This document shows, in pieces, positions 40,769-49,057 of a stretch of 64,000 bases of DNA (positions within the stretch are counted from its first letter, which is position 1; every line of letters begins with the position of its first letter). The DNA comes from Reyranellaceae bacterium (lineage in GTDB: Bacteria > Pseudomonadota > Alphaproteobacteria > Reyranellales > Reyranellaceae). Made by a program: the position numbers and the translations under genes. The stretch is from the NCBI GenBank assembly GCA_022844045.1, contig JALHMM010000002.1, positions 106,649-170,648 of the forward strand, given 5' to 3'. The notes beneath the pieces were generated by a model, which saw nothing but the letters and a program-made list of their open reading frames with translations, searched no databases and was not told where the DNA came from.

Positions 40769-42001
40769 TCAAGCCGTTTTTCGCTTCGCGCTCATCAGCA
40801 TCACGATCAGCGATCCGATGATCAGGATGTTCAGCAGGTTGAAGGCGATGCCGCTGGCGAATGCCGGCGCGTAGTAGCCGTAGCTGTCGTGCAGCCGGCC
40901 GGCGAACCAGGCGCCGAACGCCATGCCGACCTGCGCCGTCGAGAGCGTCAGCGGGATGCGCCACGAGGCCTGCGAGGCGGAGAACAGATCGCGCACCGCC
41001 ACGGAGTAGGCGGGGATGATGCCGGAGAAGCCCAGACCGAAGGCGGCGGCGACGAAGAACAGGCCGGCCTCGTCCTGGGTCAGCAGGAAGCCCGAGATGC
41101 AGATGGCCTGGCAGATCGCGCCCAGCAGCACCGTGCGCAACCCGCCGATGCGGTCGGCCAGCACGCCCCAGAGCTGGCGCGAGATGAAGGCGGCGGCGAG
41201 CATCACCGAGAGCATGGCGGCGCCGCGCGTGGCGGCGATGCCGATATCGCTGCAGAAGGCGACAAGATGGGCCTGGGGCACGGCCATGGGGATGCAGCAG
41301 CAGAAGCCGGCGAGGCAGAGCATGGCCTGCGCGAGGTTGGGATTCATGCCGGCGATGCGATGGCCGCCGGCGCCACTGCCGCGCGTCGGAAGCGGCATGG
41401 CCGCGACCGGCAAGGGCCTGAGCAGGAAGGTCGCCGGCAGGATCACGGCGGCGACGATCGCGGCGTAGCCCAGCATCACCGCCTGCCAGCCCCAGCTGCT
41501 GATGCCGTACTCGAACAGAGAGGGCCAGACGATTCCGGCGATGTACTGGCCCGACGAGATCAGCGCGATCGCCGTGCCGCGCCTTCGCTCGAACCAGCGG
41601 CTGACATAGACCAGCAGCGGCGCGTAGATCGCGCCATTGCCGAGCAGGCCGAGCATCAGCCCGTGGCCGAGATAGAGTGACCAGATCGGCCCGAGCGCGG
41701 AGACCGCCAGGCCGCAGGCCACCATCATCGCGCCAAAGGCCAATGTCGCGCGCACGCCGATCTTGTCGGCCAGCCAGCCCATGAGGATGCCGCCGACGGC
41801 GGTGCCGAACCAGGCGAACGAGCCGGCCAGCGCCACCGTCGAGCGATCGGTGCCCAAATCGAGCTGGATCGGCTTCATGCCGACGATGATCAAGAGCGGC
41901 GAGCCGAAGGAGATCGACAGGATACCGAGCACGATCCACGCCGTCCGCCACGCGGCCGGCCCGTCGATGCCCTCGGGTTTGCTGGTGGCGGACTCGGTCA
42001 A
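40769..42001 (-). CDS. Major facilitator superfamily transporter (oxalate/monocarboxylate-type)
   Basis: This 410-residue protein has twelve predicted helices: GILSISFGSPLLIIVGMKPI, FAWFGTAVGGILMGWLADKI (MFS A-motif GWLADKIG), LISSGQYIAGIVWPSLFEYG and later GVLADRIGGLRTVLLGAICQ. The open frame runs upstream into a repeat element, so I use TTG at 42001, which is preceded by GAGGAGC. Substrate unknown; the pattern resembles the oxalate/formate and monocarboxylate antiporter group. Confidence 0.8.
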   Translation of the reverse strand: MTESATSKPEGIDGPAAWRTAWIVLGILSISFGSPLLIIVGMKPIQLDLGTDRSTVALAGSFAWFGTAVGGILMGWLADKIGVRATLAFGAMMVACGLAVSALGPIWSLYLGHGLMLGLLGNGAIYAPLLVYVSRWFERRRGTAIALISSGQYIAGIVWPSLFEYGISSWGWQAVMLGYAAIVAAVILPATFLLRPLPVAAMPLPTRGSGAGGHRIAGMNPNLAQAMLCLAGFCCCIPMAVPQAHLVAFCSDIGIAATRGAAMLSVMLAAAFISRQLWGVLADRIGGLRTVLLGAICQAICISGFLLTQDEAGLFFVAAAFGLGFSGIIPAYSVAVRDLFSASQASWRIPLTLSTAQVGMAFGAWFAGRLHDSYGYYAPAFASGIAFNLLNILIIGSLIVMLMSAKRKTA

Positions 42002-42022
42002 GTGCTCCTCGGCTCTTCTTCT

Positions 42023-42147
42023 TACCTTCCCCCGGAGGGGGAAGGTGGCGCGGAGCGCCGGATGGGGGATGTTGAAGACGGACTCCTGCGTTCGTCTTCG
42101 ACATCCCCATCCGCCCTTCGGGCACCTTCCCCCTCCGGGGGAAGGTA
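42023..42147. repeat. Palindromic mini-element, family A, copy 5 of 6 (inverted orientation)
   Basis: The inner variable part runs opposite to the other five copies: GGCGCGGAGCGCC is on the left and the GAAGGGCGGATGG equivalent is on the right. It separates the panE stop (42159) from the MFS start (42001). Confidence 0.9.
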
Positions 42148-42158
42148 GAAGAGACGAA

Positions 42159-43133
42159 CTACGCCACGCCGGCAACCTTGGCGCGCTGGCGGACGAGAGC
42201 GAGGACGGTGTCGCAGGTCGGCGTCGGCAGGCCGGTGATAGCGCCCATCTCGACCACGGCGCCGAGCAGCGCCTCGATCTCCATCGGCTTGCCGGCCTCT
42301 AGGTCCTGCAGCATCGAGGTCTTGTGCGCGCCGACCTCGTTGGCGCCCTCGATGCGCTTGTCGACGTCGATGGCGAACTTGATGCCGGTCTTCTCCGCCA
42401 CCGCCTGCGCCTCGACCATCATGGCGCGGATCACGCCGCGCGTGCCCGGGTCCGACGTGATCACGTCGAGCGTGGCGTGCGTCAGCGCCGACACGGGATT
42501 GAGCGACAGGTTGCCCCATAGCTTGATCCAGATCTCGTCGCGGATACGGGGGCGCGCCGGCGCGCGCAGGCCGGCCTTGATCATCGCCTGCGACAGCGCG
42601 GTGATGCGCTCACTGCGCGAACCGTCTGGTTCGCCGAGGGTGAAGCGGTTGGAGTAGGTGTGCTCGATCACGCCGGGCGATGTGATGGTCGCGGCGGGAT
42701 AGACGATGCAGCCGATGGCGCGGCGCGGATGCAGGCGCTCCCACAGCGCGCCGTCGGGGTCAACGCTCTTCAGGCGCAGGTCGTCGTATTCGCCGCCATG
42801 CTTGTAGAAGTACCACCACGGCACGCCGTTCATCGCCGTGACGATGGCGGTGTCGGGGCCCAGCAGTTTCTCGATCTGCGGTAGCGCCGCCGTCAGCCCA
42901 TGCGCCTTGAGGCTGACCACGACATAGTCCTGCGGCCCTGCGGCGGCGGGATCGTCGGTGCAGGGCACCTTGATAGTGTGCGTCTGGCCCTCGGAGATCA
43001 GCGTCAGCCCGTTGGCCTTCATCGCCGCCAGGTGCGGCCCACGCGCGAAGAACGTCACGTCGGTGCCGGCCATGGCCATCTTGGCGCCGAGATAGCCGCC
43101 GATCGCGCCGGCGCCGAAGATCAGCACGCGCAT
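42159..43133 (-). CDS. 2-dehydropantoate 2-reductase (ketopantoate reductase family)
   Basis: This 324-residue NADPH-dependent reductase has MRVLIFGAGAIGGYLGAKMA (Rossmann motif), the core AMNGVPWWYF, the KAHGLTAALPQIEKLLG region and the C-terminal LNPVSALTHATLDVI helix carrying the conserved Asn and Ser. The catalytic Lys is probably K207 in RDEIWIKLWGNLSLNP. Classical PanE makes pantoate for coenzyme A, but PanE-like paralogues reduce other 2-keto acids. It starts 2 bp after the acyl-CoA ligase stop, which favours a catabolic role. I do not assign panE. Confidence 0.8.
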   Translation of the reverse strand: MRVLIFGAGAIGGYLGAKMAMAGTDVTFFARGPHLAAMKANGLTLISEGQTHTIKVPCTDDPAAAGPQDYVVVSLKAHGLTAALPQIEKLLGPDTAIVTAMNGVPWWYFYKHGGEYDDLRLKSVDPDGALWERLHPRRAIGCIVYPAATITSPGVIEHTYSNRFTLGEPDGSRSERITALSQAMIKAGLRAPARPRIRDEIWIKLWGNLSLNPVSALTHATLDVITSDPGTRGVIRAMMVEAQAVAEKTGIKFAIDVDKRIEGANEVGAHKTSMLQDLEAGKPMEIEALLGAVVEMGAITGLPTPTCDTVLALVRQRAKVAGVA

Positions 43134-43135
43134 GA

Positions 43136-44662
43136 TCAGGCTCCGAGGCCGAGCTTCTCCGCCAGGCCGATGCGCTGCAGCTTGCCGGTGGCGCCCTTGG
43201 GGATCTCCTGCAGGAACACGACCTTCCGCGGCACCTTGAAGTCGGCGAGCTTCTTGGCGGCGAAATCGCGGATCTCGCGCTCGGTGGCGCTCTGGCCCTC
43301 GCGCAGCACGACGGCGGCGGCGACCTCTTCGCCGAGCTTGTCGTGCGGCATGGCGAAGGTCACGACCTGCGCCACCGCCGGGTGGTCCATGATGGTCTCG
43401 TCGACCTCCAGCGGGCTCACCTTCTCGCCGCCGCGATTGATCAGCTCCTTCAGGCGGCCGGTGATGCGCAGATAGCCTTCCTCGTCCATCGTCCCCTGGT
43501 CGCCAGTGCGGAACCAGCCGTTGGAGAAGGCGCTGGCGTTGGCGGCGGGGTTGGCTTCGTAGCCCTGGGTGACGTTGGGGCCCTTGATGACGATCTCGCC
43601 CAGCGCACCCAGCGGCAGGATATTGCCCTCCTGATCCATGATCGCGACCTCCGGCCCGGCGGCGATGCCCACCGAGCCGGGCTTGCGCGCGCGCGGCGGC
43701 AGCGGGTTGGACGCCATCTGGTGCGCCGCCTCGGTCATGCCGTAGCTCTCGATCACCGGCGCGCCAAAGACCTTCTCGAGCTCGGTCATCACCTGTGGTG
43801 GCAGCGAGGCCGAGGACGAACGGATCAGGCGCAGCTTGGCGCGCGCGATGATCTCGGTGTTGCGCTCGGCGCGCGCCAGGATGGTCTGGTGCATGGTCGG
43901 CACCGCCGTGTACCAGGAGGGCTTCACCTCATCGAGCCAGGCGAAGAAGCGCAGCGCGTTGAAGCCCGGTGTGCAGACGACAGAGCCGCCGGCCGCCAAC
44001 GACGACAGCACGGCGGCGATCAGGCCGTGGATGTGGAACAGCGGCATGATGTTGAGGCAGGCGTCGGCGGGCGAAAGCGACAGAGTCTCGGTGATGTGCC
44101 TGGCCGAGGCGCAGACGTTGCGCTGCGCCAGCGGCACGATCTTGGGCCGCGACGTCGTGCCCGACGTATGCAGCACCAGCGCGATGTCGTCGGGTTCGGC
44201 CTTGCCGGGCTGCGCCGGCTTGCCGGCCATCGGCGTCTCCGGCCTGAGCGTGAAGAAGCCCGAACCCTTGCCGCGATCCGGCACGACCTCGACCAACGGC
44301 ACGCCCAGCTTCTGCGCCACGGCGCGCGCCGGGGTGTCCTCGCCCTGCTGGACCAGCAGCGCCTTGGCCTTCAGATCGGTGAGATAGAACTCGAACTCGT
44401 CGGCGCGATAGGCCGGGTTCAGCGGCGCCGTGGTGGCGCAGGACGCCACCGCGACAAAGGCCGCCGCCATCTCCGGCCCGTTGGGCAGCACGATGGCGAC
44501 GCGATCGTTGCGGCTGATGCCCATGGCGTTGAGGTCGACCATGGTCTTGGCCGCCAGGGCACGCAGTCCGGCGAAGGAGAGCGCCTGATGCTCCGGCGCG
44601 CCGATCGCCGGCGCCGAATCGGCGCCGCGCGCCAGCAGCTCGAGAACCGTGTCAGCGGCCAT
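43136..44662 (-). CDS. Acyl-CoA synthetase (AMP-forming, class I adenylate-forming family)
   Basis: This 508-residue enzyme activates a carboxylic acid with ATP and CoA. Motifs are VLHTSGTTSRPKIVPLAQRN (P-loop-like A3), SYGMTEAAHQM (A5), GWFRTGDQGTM (A7), INRGGEKVSPLEVDETIM (A8) and the catalytic Lys in PKGATGKLQRIGL (A10). ATG at 44662 follows GAGGACTCCC; an ATG 12 bases upstream is possible. The family includes oxalyl-CoA and 4-coumarate:CoA ligases, which this resembles in length. It is coupled to the PanE-like gene. Confidence 0.88.
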   Translation of the reverse strand: MAADTVLELLARGADSAPAIGAPEHQALSFAGLRALAAKTMVDLNAMGISRNDRVAIVLPNGPEMAAAFVAVASCATTAPLNPAYRADEFEFYLTDLKAKALLVQQGEDTPARAVAQKLGVPLVEVVPDRGKGSGFFTLRPETPMAGKPAQPGKAEPDDIALVLHTSGTTSRPKIVPLAQRNVCASARHITETLSLSPADACLNIMPLFHIHGLIAAVLSSLAAGGSVVCTPGFNALRFFAWLDEVKPSWYTAVPTMHQTILARAERNTEIIARAKLRLIRSSSASLPPQVMTELEKVFGAPVIESYGMTEAAHQMASNPLPPRARKPGSVGIAAGPEVAIMDQEGNILPLGALGEIVIKGPNVTQGYEANPAANASAFSNGWFRTGDQGTMDEEGYLRITGRLKELINRGGEKVSPLEVDETIMDHPAVAQVVTFAMPHDKLGEEVAAAVVLREGQSATEREIRDFAAKKLADFKVPRKVVFLQEIPKGATGKLQRIGLAEKLGLGA

Positions 44663-44702
44663 GGGAGTCCTCATCTGTCGGATGGCGCGGTTTTAGCCGG
44701 TC

Positions 44703-44769
44703 GGGGCGCGTCACTCCAGTGACGCGTCTTCACTATAGAAAAGACCGCGCCACTGGAGTGGCGCGCCCC
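44703..44769. repeat. Palindromic mini-element, family F
   Basis: GGGGCGCGTCACTCCAGTGA and its near-complement CCACTGGAGTGGCGCGCCCC enclose a short centre (CTATAG). It lies between the ligase start and the amidase stop on the same strand and may end the amidase transcript. Confidence 0.75.
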
Positions 44770-44774
44770 CAGCT

Positions 44775-46205
44775 TTAGGACAGCTGGGCCAGATCCGGGA
44801 CCGGACGGGCGATACTCGGATCGCCTGCGAGGTGTGCCTCCAGCGCCGCCGCCACCTCGAGCACGAACTTGTCGCCGTGGTGCGGGCCGACGATCTGCAG
44901 GCCGAGCGGCGTGCCGGTGGGATCGAGGCCGGAGGGGATCGAGATCGAGGGGTGGCCGGTATTGGTGATGGCGTAGGTCAGCGCCAGCCAGTGGAAGTAC
45001 GTGCGCAACGGCTCGCCGTTGATCTCCTTGATGGTGAGCTGCTCGACCGGGAAGGGCGGTACCGCCACGGTGGGCGTGATCAGCACGTCGACGTCGCGGA
45101 AGAAGTCCTGGAAGGCGCGGAAGACGCGGGTCTGCTCGGCATGCGCCGACGCGGCGTCGGCGAGCGTCATCTTCAGACCCTGCTCGACATTGGCGACGAT
45201 GTTGGGTCCGAGCTTGTCGCGATGCTGCTCGTAGCGCTTGAGATGCGCGGTGAGGAAGTTCTGCGCGCGCAGCGCCTCGAACACGTCGTTGGCGCGGCCC
45301 ATGTCGGGGTCGCGCCACTGGGCGCTGCGGAACACCGGGGCCAGCGTCTCGGCGCGGTGCTTGAAGGCGTCGCGGATGCGGTGATCGATGATCGCGAAGC
45401 CGAGATCGGTCGAGAAGGCGACGCGCAGCGAGGACAGGTCAACCGGCTTGAGCGTGGCGAAAGAGGCGGCGTCGACCGGCTTGGACAGCGGATCGCGTGC
45501 GTCGTAGGCGGCCATCGCGCTCATCAACAGCGCGGTGTCGGCGACGTCGCGGCCCATCGGCCCGAGCACCGAGAGCGGCGTCCAGCCCAGGCCGCGGCGT
45601 TCGCTCGGCACCACGCCAGGCGAGGGGCGGAATCCCACGACGCCGCAGAAGGCGGCTGGGATACGCAGCGAGCCGCCGGTATCGGAGCCGCTGCAGATCG
45701 GCACCATCGAGGTCGCCAGCGCCACCGCCGAGCCGCCCGAGGAGCCGCCGCAGATGCGCGCCGGATCGAAGGGATTGCGCGTCGGGCCATAGACCGGGTT
45801 GGTGGTGTTGGCGCCGGCGCCGAACTCCGGCGTGTTGGTCTTGCCGACAATGATGGCGCCGGCGTCGCGGATCGCCGCCACCGTGCGCTCGTCCTTGTTG
45901 GGGATGTTGTCGGCCATCAGCGGCGAGCCGAAGACGGTGCGCAGGCCCTCGGTCTCCTGCAGGTCCTTGATGCCGACCGGCAGGCCGTGCAGCGGACCGA
46001 CCGCGTCGCCGGCCATCACCGCGCGCTCGGCCGCACGCGCCTCGGCGTGAGCGCGTTCCTCGCACATGGCGACGAAGGCGTTCAGCTTCGGATTCACCCG
46101 GTCGATGCGCTTGAGGCACGACTCGAGCAGCTCGATCGGCGACAGCTTGCGCGTGCCGATCAACCGGCGCAGCTCGACGGCGGTGAGATCGCAGGGTTCT
46201 GTCAT
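44775..46205 (-). CDS. Amidase signature family hydrolase (AtzF/GatA-like)
   Basis: This 476-residue enzyme has the Ser-cisSer-Lys triad: Lys in LPVGIKDLQETEGL, Ser in CGGSSGGSAVALATSMVPI and SGSDTGGSLRIPAAFCGVVG. The C-terminal part TNTGHPSISIPSGLDPTGTP follows. It is closer to the textbook pattern than the amidase at 10036. ATG at 46205 has GAGGAGGAGCC upstream; the frame extends but without a site. Substrate unknown. Confidence 0.87.
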   Translation of the reverse strand: MTEPCDLTAVELRRLIGTRKLSPIELLESCLKRIDRVNPKLNAFVAMCEERAHAEARAAERAVMAGDAVGPLHGLPVGIKDLQETEGLRTVFGSPLMADNIPNKDERTVAAIRDAGAIIVGKTNTPEFGAGANTTNPVYGPTRNPFDPARICGGSSGGSAVALATSMVPICSGSDTGGSLRIPAAFCGVVGFRPSPGVVPSERRGLGWTPLSVLGPMGRDVADTALLMSAMAAYDARDPLSKPVDAASFATLKPVDLSSLRVAFSTDLGFAIIDHRIRDAFKHRAETLAPVFRSAQWRDPDMGRANDVFEALRAQNFLTAHLKRYEQHRDKLGPNIVANVEQGLKMTLADAASAHAEQTRVFRAFQDFFRDVDVLITPTVAVPPFPVEQLTIKEINGEPLRTYFHWLALTYAITNTGHPSISIPSGLDPTGTPLGLQIVGPHHGDKFVLEVAAALEAHLAGDPSIARPVPDLAQLS

Positions 46206-46233
46206 CTCTTCGGCTCCTCCTCGAGCGTCGATC

Positions 46234-46764
46234 CTATAGCAAACCCAGCGCACCCAGCGCGGCGGCGATGGCCAGCCAGATCAACGGATGAGCCCGCGTC
46301 GTGACGGTCAGGAGCGCGACGGCGGCCGTGACTAAGAAGGCCTGCCAGGTCTCGTCGGCCGCCATGGTCACGATATAGCCGGTGGCCAGCACGAGCCCCA
46401 CGGTCACCGGCGCGGCGGCGGCCTGGATCAGTGCCTGCCAGGCCGAGCCACGGAAACGATCCCAGACGCGATAGACGAGAAAGGTCAGCACGCTCGACGG
46501 CCCGATCAGGCCGATGGTGCAGACCAGCGCGCCGGGAAGCCCGGCGACGTGATAGCCGATCAGCGCCACGACAAGCATGTTGGGGCCGGGCACGCCCTGG
46601 GCCAGGCCGAACAGCTCGGCGAATTTCTGATGCGTGATCCAGCCCTGCTGCTCGACGACGAAGCGATGCATCTCCGGGAGCACGGTGTTGGCGCCGCCGA
46701 TGGCGAACAGCGACATCAGCGCGAACTGGCCGAGCATCAGCAGCAGGGTGTCGGAGAGCTTCAT
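46234..46764 (-). CDS. Chromate transporter family protein, C-terminal-type half (ChrA short chain)
   Basis: This 176-residue membrane protein begins MKLSDTLLLMLGQFALMSLF and carries AIGGANTVLPEMHRFVVEQQ, FAELFGLAQGVPGPNMLVVA and VGLVLATGYIV, the CHR domain. ATG at 46764 overlaps the stop of the other half (ATGA at 46761), so the two halves form a short-chain CHR pair in place of one long ChrA. The pair makes a heteromeric transporter; its anion could be chromate or sulfate. Confidence 0.85.
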   Translation of the reverse strand: MKLSDTLLLMLGQFALMSLFAIGGANTVLPEMHRFVVEQQGWITHQKFAELFGLAQGVPGPNMLVVALIGYHVAGLPGALVCTIGLIGPSSVLTFLVYRVWDRFRGSAWQALIQAAAAPVTVGLVLATGYIVTMAADETWQAFLVTAAVALLTVTTRAHPLIWLAIAAALGALGLL

Positions 46765-47321
46765 CGGCGCCCGCGCGTCCGCGCCGTGACGAGGATCGAC
46801 AGCACCGCCAGCACCAGCACCACGGGTATTAGTGGCCAGCGCATCACGGCGATGGCGATGAAGCCCAAAGCGATGAACGCCAGTGCCGGGATGTTGCCAA
46901 TCATCGGCCGCGCCATCTTCAGGCCGGTGGCGATCACCAGCCCGGCGCCGGCGGCGGCGATGCCCATGAAGGCGCCCTGCACCCGGGGAACTTCGCCATA
47001 GGTGGCGTGGATCACGCCGAAGCCGATGACGATCCAGAACGGCACGAAGACCAGCCCGGCGAGCGCGGCGAAGATCCCGGGATAGCCGGCGAAGCGCCAG
47101 CCCACGCAGATCGAGACGTTGACGATGTTGGGGCCAGGCAGGATCTGGCCCAGCGACACCAGGTCGGTGAACTCCGCCGCCGTGAGCCACTGCCGCCGCT
47201 CGACCATCATGCGCCGCGCGAAGGGCATCACACCGCCGAAGCCCGACAGCGCGATGCCGGCGAAGCCGATGAACAGCTCGGCCGGCGTGATGCGGCGCGG
47301 CGCGGGAAGGGACTCGGTCAC
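46761..47321 (-). CDS. Chromate transporter family protein, N-terminal-type half (ChrA short chain)
   Basis: This 186-residue protein has the CHR pattern AELFIGFAGIALSGFGGVMP, WLTAAEFTDLVSLGQILPGP and NIVNVSICVGWRFAGYPGIF. It lies directly upstream of the other half and is probably co-translated. Families of this type have the two halves in opposite membrane orientation. Confidence 0.85.
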   Translation of the reverse strand: MTESLPAPRRITPAELFIGFAGIALSGFGGVMPFARRMMVERRQWLTAAEFTDLVSLGQILPGPNIVNVSICVGWRFAGYPGIFAALAGLVFVPFWIVIGFGVIHATYGEVPRVQGAFMGIAAAGAGLVIATGLKMARPMIGNIPALAFIALGFIAIAVMRWPLIPVVLVLAVLSILVTARTRGRR

Positions 47322-47345
47322 GGGGCAGGGTTATCGCATAGGTCT

Positions 47346-47469
47346 TACCTTCCCCCGGAGGGGGAAGGTGCCCAAAGGGCGGATGGGGGATGTCGAAGAC
47401 GGACACCGTGCGCGTTGAAACATCCCCCATCCGTCGCTCCGCGACACCTTCCCCCTCCGGGGGAAGGTA
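47346..47469. repeat. Palindromic mini-element, family A, copy 6 of 6
   Basis: Same structure as at 9818. It lies between the MFS stop (47508) and the ChrA-pair start (47321). Confidence 0.9.
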
Positions 47470-47507
47470 GATCAAGATCCACGGCGCGGCCCGAACGGCG
47501 CCGCACT

Positions 47508-48710
47508 CTAGCGTCGCGGCAGGCGGCTGGAGAAGGCAAGGCCGACGATCATCAATCCCACGCCCGCGCCGACGAACAGCGGCGGCGCGCCCCAGCGGTC
47601 GACGATCCAGGCGCCCAGCGCCACGCCGATCGCCTGGCCGGTGAAGAAGGCGAAGCCGAACATCGACAGCGCCGTGCCGCGCGCTTCGGGCGCCATCTGC
47701 GTGCCCTGCGTCTGCAGGGTGTTGTGCATCATGAAGAAGCCCAGGCCCATGGCGGCGATGCAGGGGATCGCCATGGCGAGCCCGGGCGACAGCGCCAGCA
47801 AGATGTAGCCGGCGCCGAGGATGGCGCCGCCGATCCGCGCCAGCCCGCGCTCGCCCAACAGGTTGAACAGGAAGGGCGCGTTCAGCGTGTAGATCAGCCC
47901 GCCACAGCCGAAGGCCATCAGCGACAGGCCGACGACCGAGAAGCTGGCACCCAGCCGTGCGTGCAGATCGGCGCCGACGAATGCCACGGCGCCGAACATC
48001 AGCGCGCCTTCGATGGTGATGATCGACAGCACCATGCGGGCCTGCTTGCGCGCGAGGATCGTGGGGTAGAGGCGCAGCGCTTCCATCAGCCCGCGCGCCT
48101 GGCCGACGCTGGAGCTGCGGGTGGCCGGGCTGAGCTTCAATTCCAGGAACATCGCGGCGGCGGCGATCAGGTGGATCACCGCCAGCACGACGAAGACCTG
48201 GCGCCAGCCCAGCCATTCGCCGAGCACGCCGCCCAGCGCCTGGCCGGCGATCTGGCCCATGATCTGGCCGGAGAGATAGCGCGCGAAGATCGGTTGTCGT
48301 CGGTGAAAGGGAATCACGTCGCCGATCCAGGCGAAGGCCATGGGCACGATCGCCGCCGACACCGCGCCTGAGATGAATCGTGCGACCGACAGGCCCCAGA
48401 GATCGTCGACGACGGCGCAGGCATAGGAGCCGATCGCCGCCAGCAGGCAGATCACGGCGACGGTCTGGTACTTGCCGTAGCGGTCGCCGATCGGGCCGTA
48501 GATGATCTGGAAGCCGCCATAGCCGAGACCGAAGGCGGTCACCATCATCGCCGCTTCGCCCGTGGCGACGGCGAAATCATGCGCGACCTGCGGCAGTAGC
48601 GGATCGGCTATGCGGATGGAGGCGGAGCTGGCGAAGCCAGCGAGCGCCAGCACGGTCAGTGCGCGCACCGGCGTCGGCGGATCGGGCGGAGAGGACGCGG
48701 GACTCGACAA
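47508..48710 (-). CDS. Major facilitator superfamily transporter (drug/sugar-efflux-type)
   Basis: This 400-residue protein has twelve helices: FASSASIRIADPLLPQVAHD, the motif YGPIGDRYGKYQTVAVICLL, VARFISGAVSAAIVPMAFAW and MMHNTLQTQGTQMAPEARGT. The pattern resembles the AraJ/NepI-type DHA1 efflux branch. The start at 48710 is TTG; a GTG at codon 16 is a possible alternative. It ends an apparent group of same-strand genes with the two small membrane proteins. Confidence 0.8.
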   Translation of the reverse strand: MSSPASSPPDPPTPVRALTVLALAGFASSASIRIADPLLPQVAHDFAVATGEAAMMVTAFGLGYGGFQIIYGPIGDRYGKYQTVAVICLLAAIGSYACAVVDDLWGLSVARFISGAVSAAIVPMAFAWIGDVIPFHRRQPIFARYLSGQIMGQIAGQALGGVLGEWLGWRQVFVVLAVIHLIAAAAMFLELKLSPATRSSSVGQARGLMEALRLYPTILARKQARMVLSIITIEGALMFGAVAFVGADLHARLGASFSVVGLSLMAFGCGGLIYTLNAPFLFNLLGERGLARIGGAILGAGYILLALSPGLAMAIPCIAAMGLGFFMMHNTLQTQGTQMAPEARGTALSMFGFAFFTGQAIGVALGAWIVDRWGAPPLFVGAGVGLMIVGLAFSSRLPRR

Positions 48711-48750
48711 GGCCCCGCACTATAACGAGGAGCGCCGGCGCGCCCAAAGA

Positions 48751-48882
48751 CTATGGCGCCATGACCGTGCGGACCACGATGAAGGCGGCAGCGCCCATAA
48801 GGGCCGCGGCCAGCAGCCAAGGGCCGATGTCGCTGAACGCGTCGAGCGCGTCCGCCGCGGCTTCGCGAATCCTGTTGGACAC
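48751..48882 (-). CDS. Small single-span membrane protein (43 aa)
   Basis: The sequence MSNRIREAAADALDAFSDIG is followed by one hydrophobic helix (WLLAAALMGAAAFIVV) and RTVMAP. The GTG start at 48882 has GGGGGAGAAAGCGTC directly upstream, a strong ribosome site, and the stop is 40 bp before the MFS start. Too short for most gene finders. Function unknown; the amphipathic helix plus one membrane span is common in stress-related microproteins. Confidence 0.6.
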   Translation of the reverse strand: MSNRIREAAADALDAFSDIGPWLLAAALMGAAAFIVVRTVMAP

Positions 48883-48913
48883 GACGCTTTCTCCCCCGAA
48901 CGGCCGACGCGGA

Positions 48914-49057
48914 CTACGCGGCGACCAGGGTGTGCACGAGCAGCGTTACGGCGAAGCCGAAGCAGAGAGCGCCAAGGGTCCACTGCACGCGTTCACTCAT
49001 TGAGGTCTGCATGTTGACGATGCGCTCGCAGATCGACTCGAAAGCGCTGCGGTACAT
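48914..49057 (-). CDS. Small single-span membrane protein (47 aa)
   Basis: The sequence MYRSAFESICERIVNMQTSM is followed by SERVQWTLGALCFGFAVTLL and VHTLVAA. One hydrophobic helix sits near the C-terminus. ATG at 49057 follows AAGGGGGATTGACC. The gene lies 31 bp upstream of the other microprotein, so they form a likely operon. Function unknown. Confidence 0.6.
   Translation of the reverse strand: MYRSAFESICERIVNMQTSMSERVQWTLGALCFGFAVTLLVHTLVAA

Noticed and set aside
9818..47469. The repeated elements as a CRISPR array
   Set aside because: Copies are tens of kilobases apart, palindromic and without regular spacers or cas genes.
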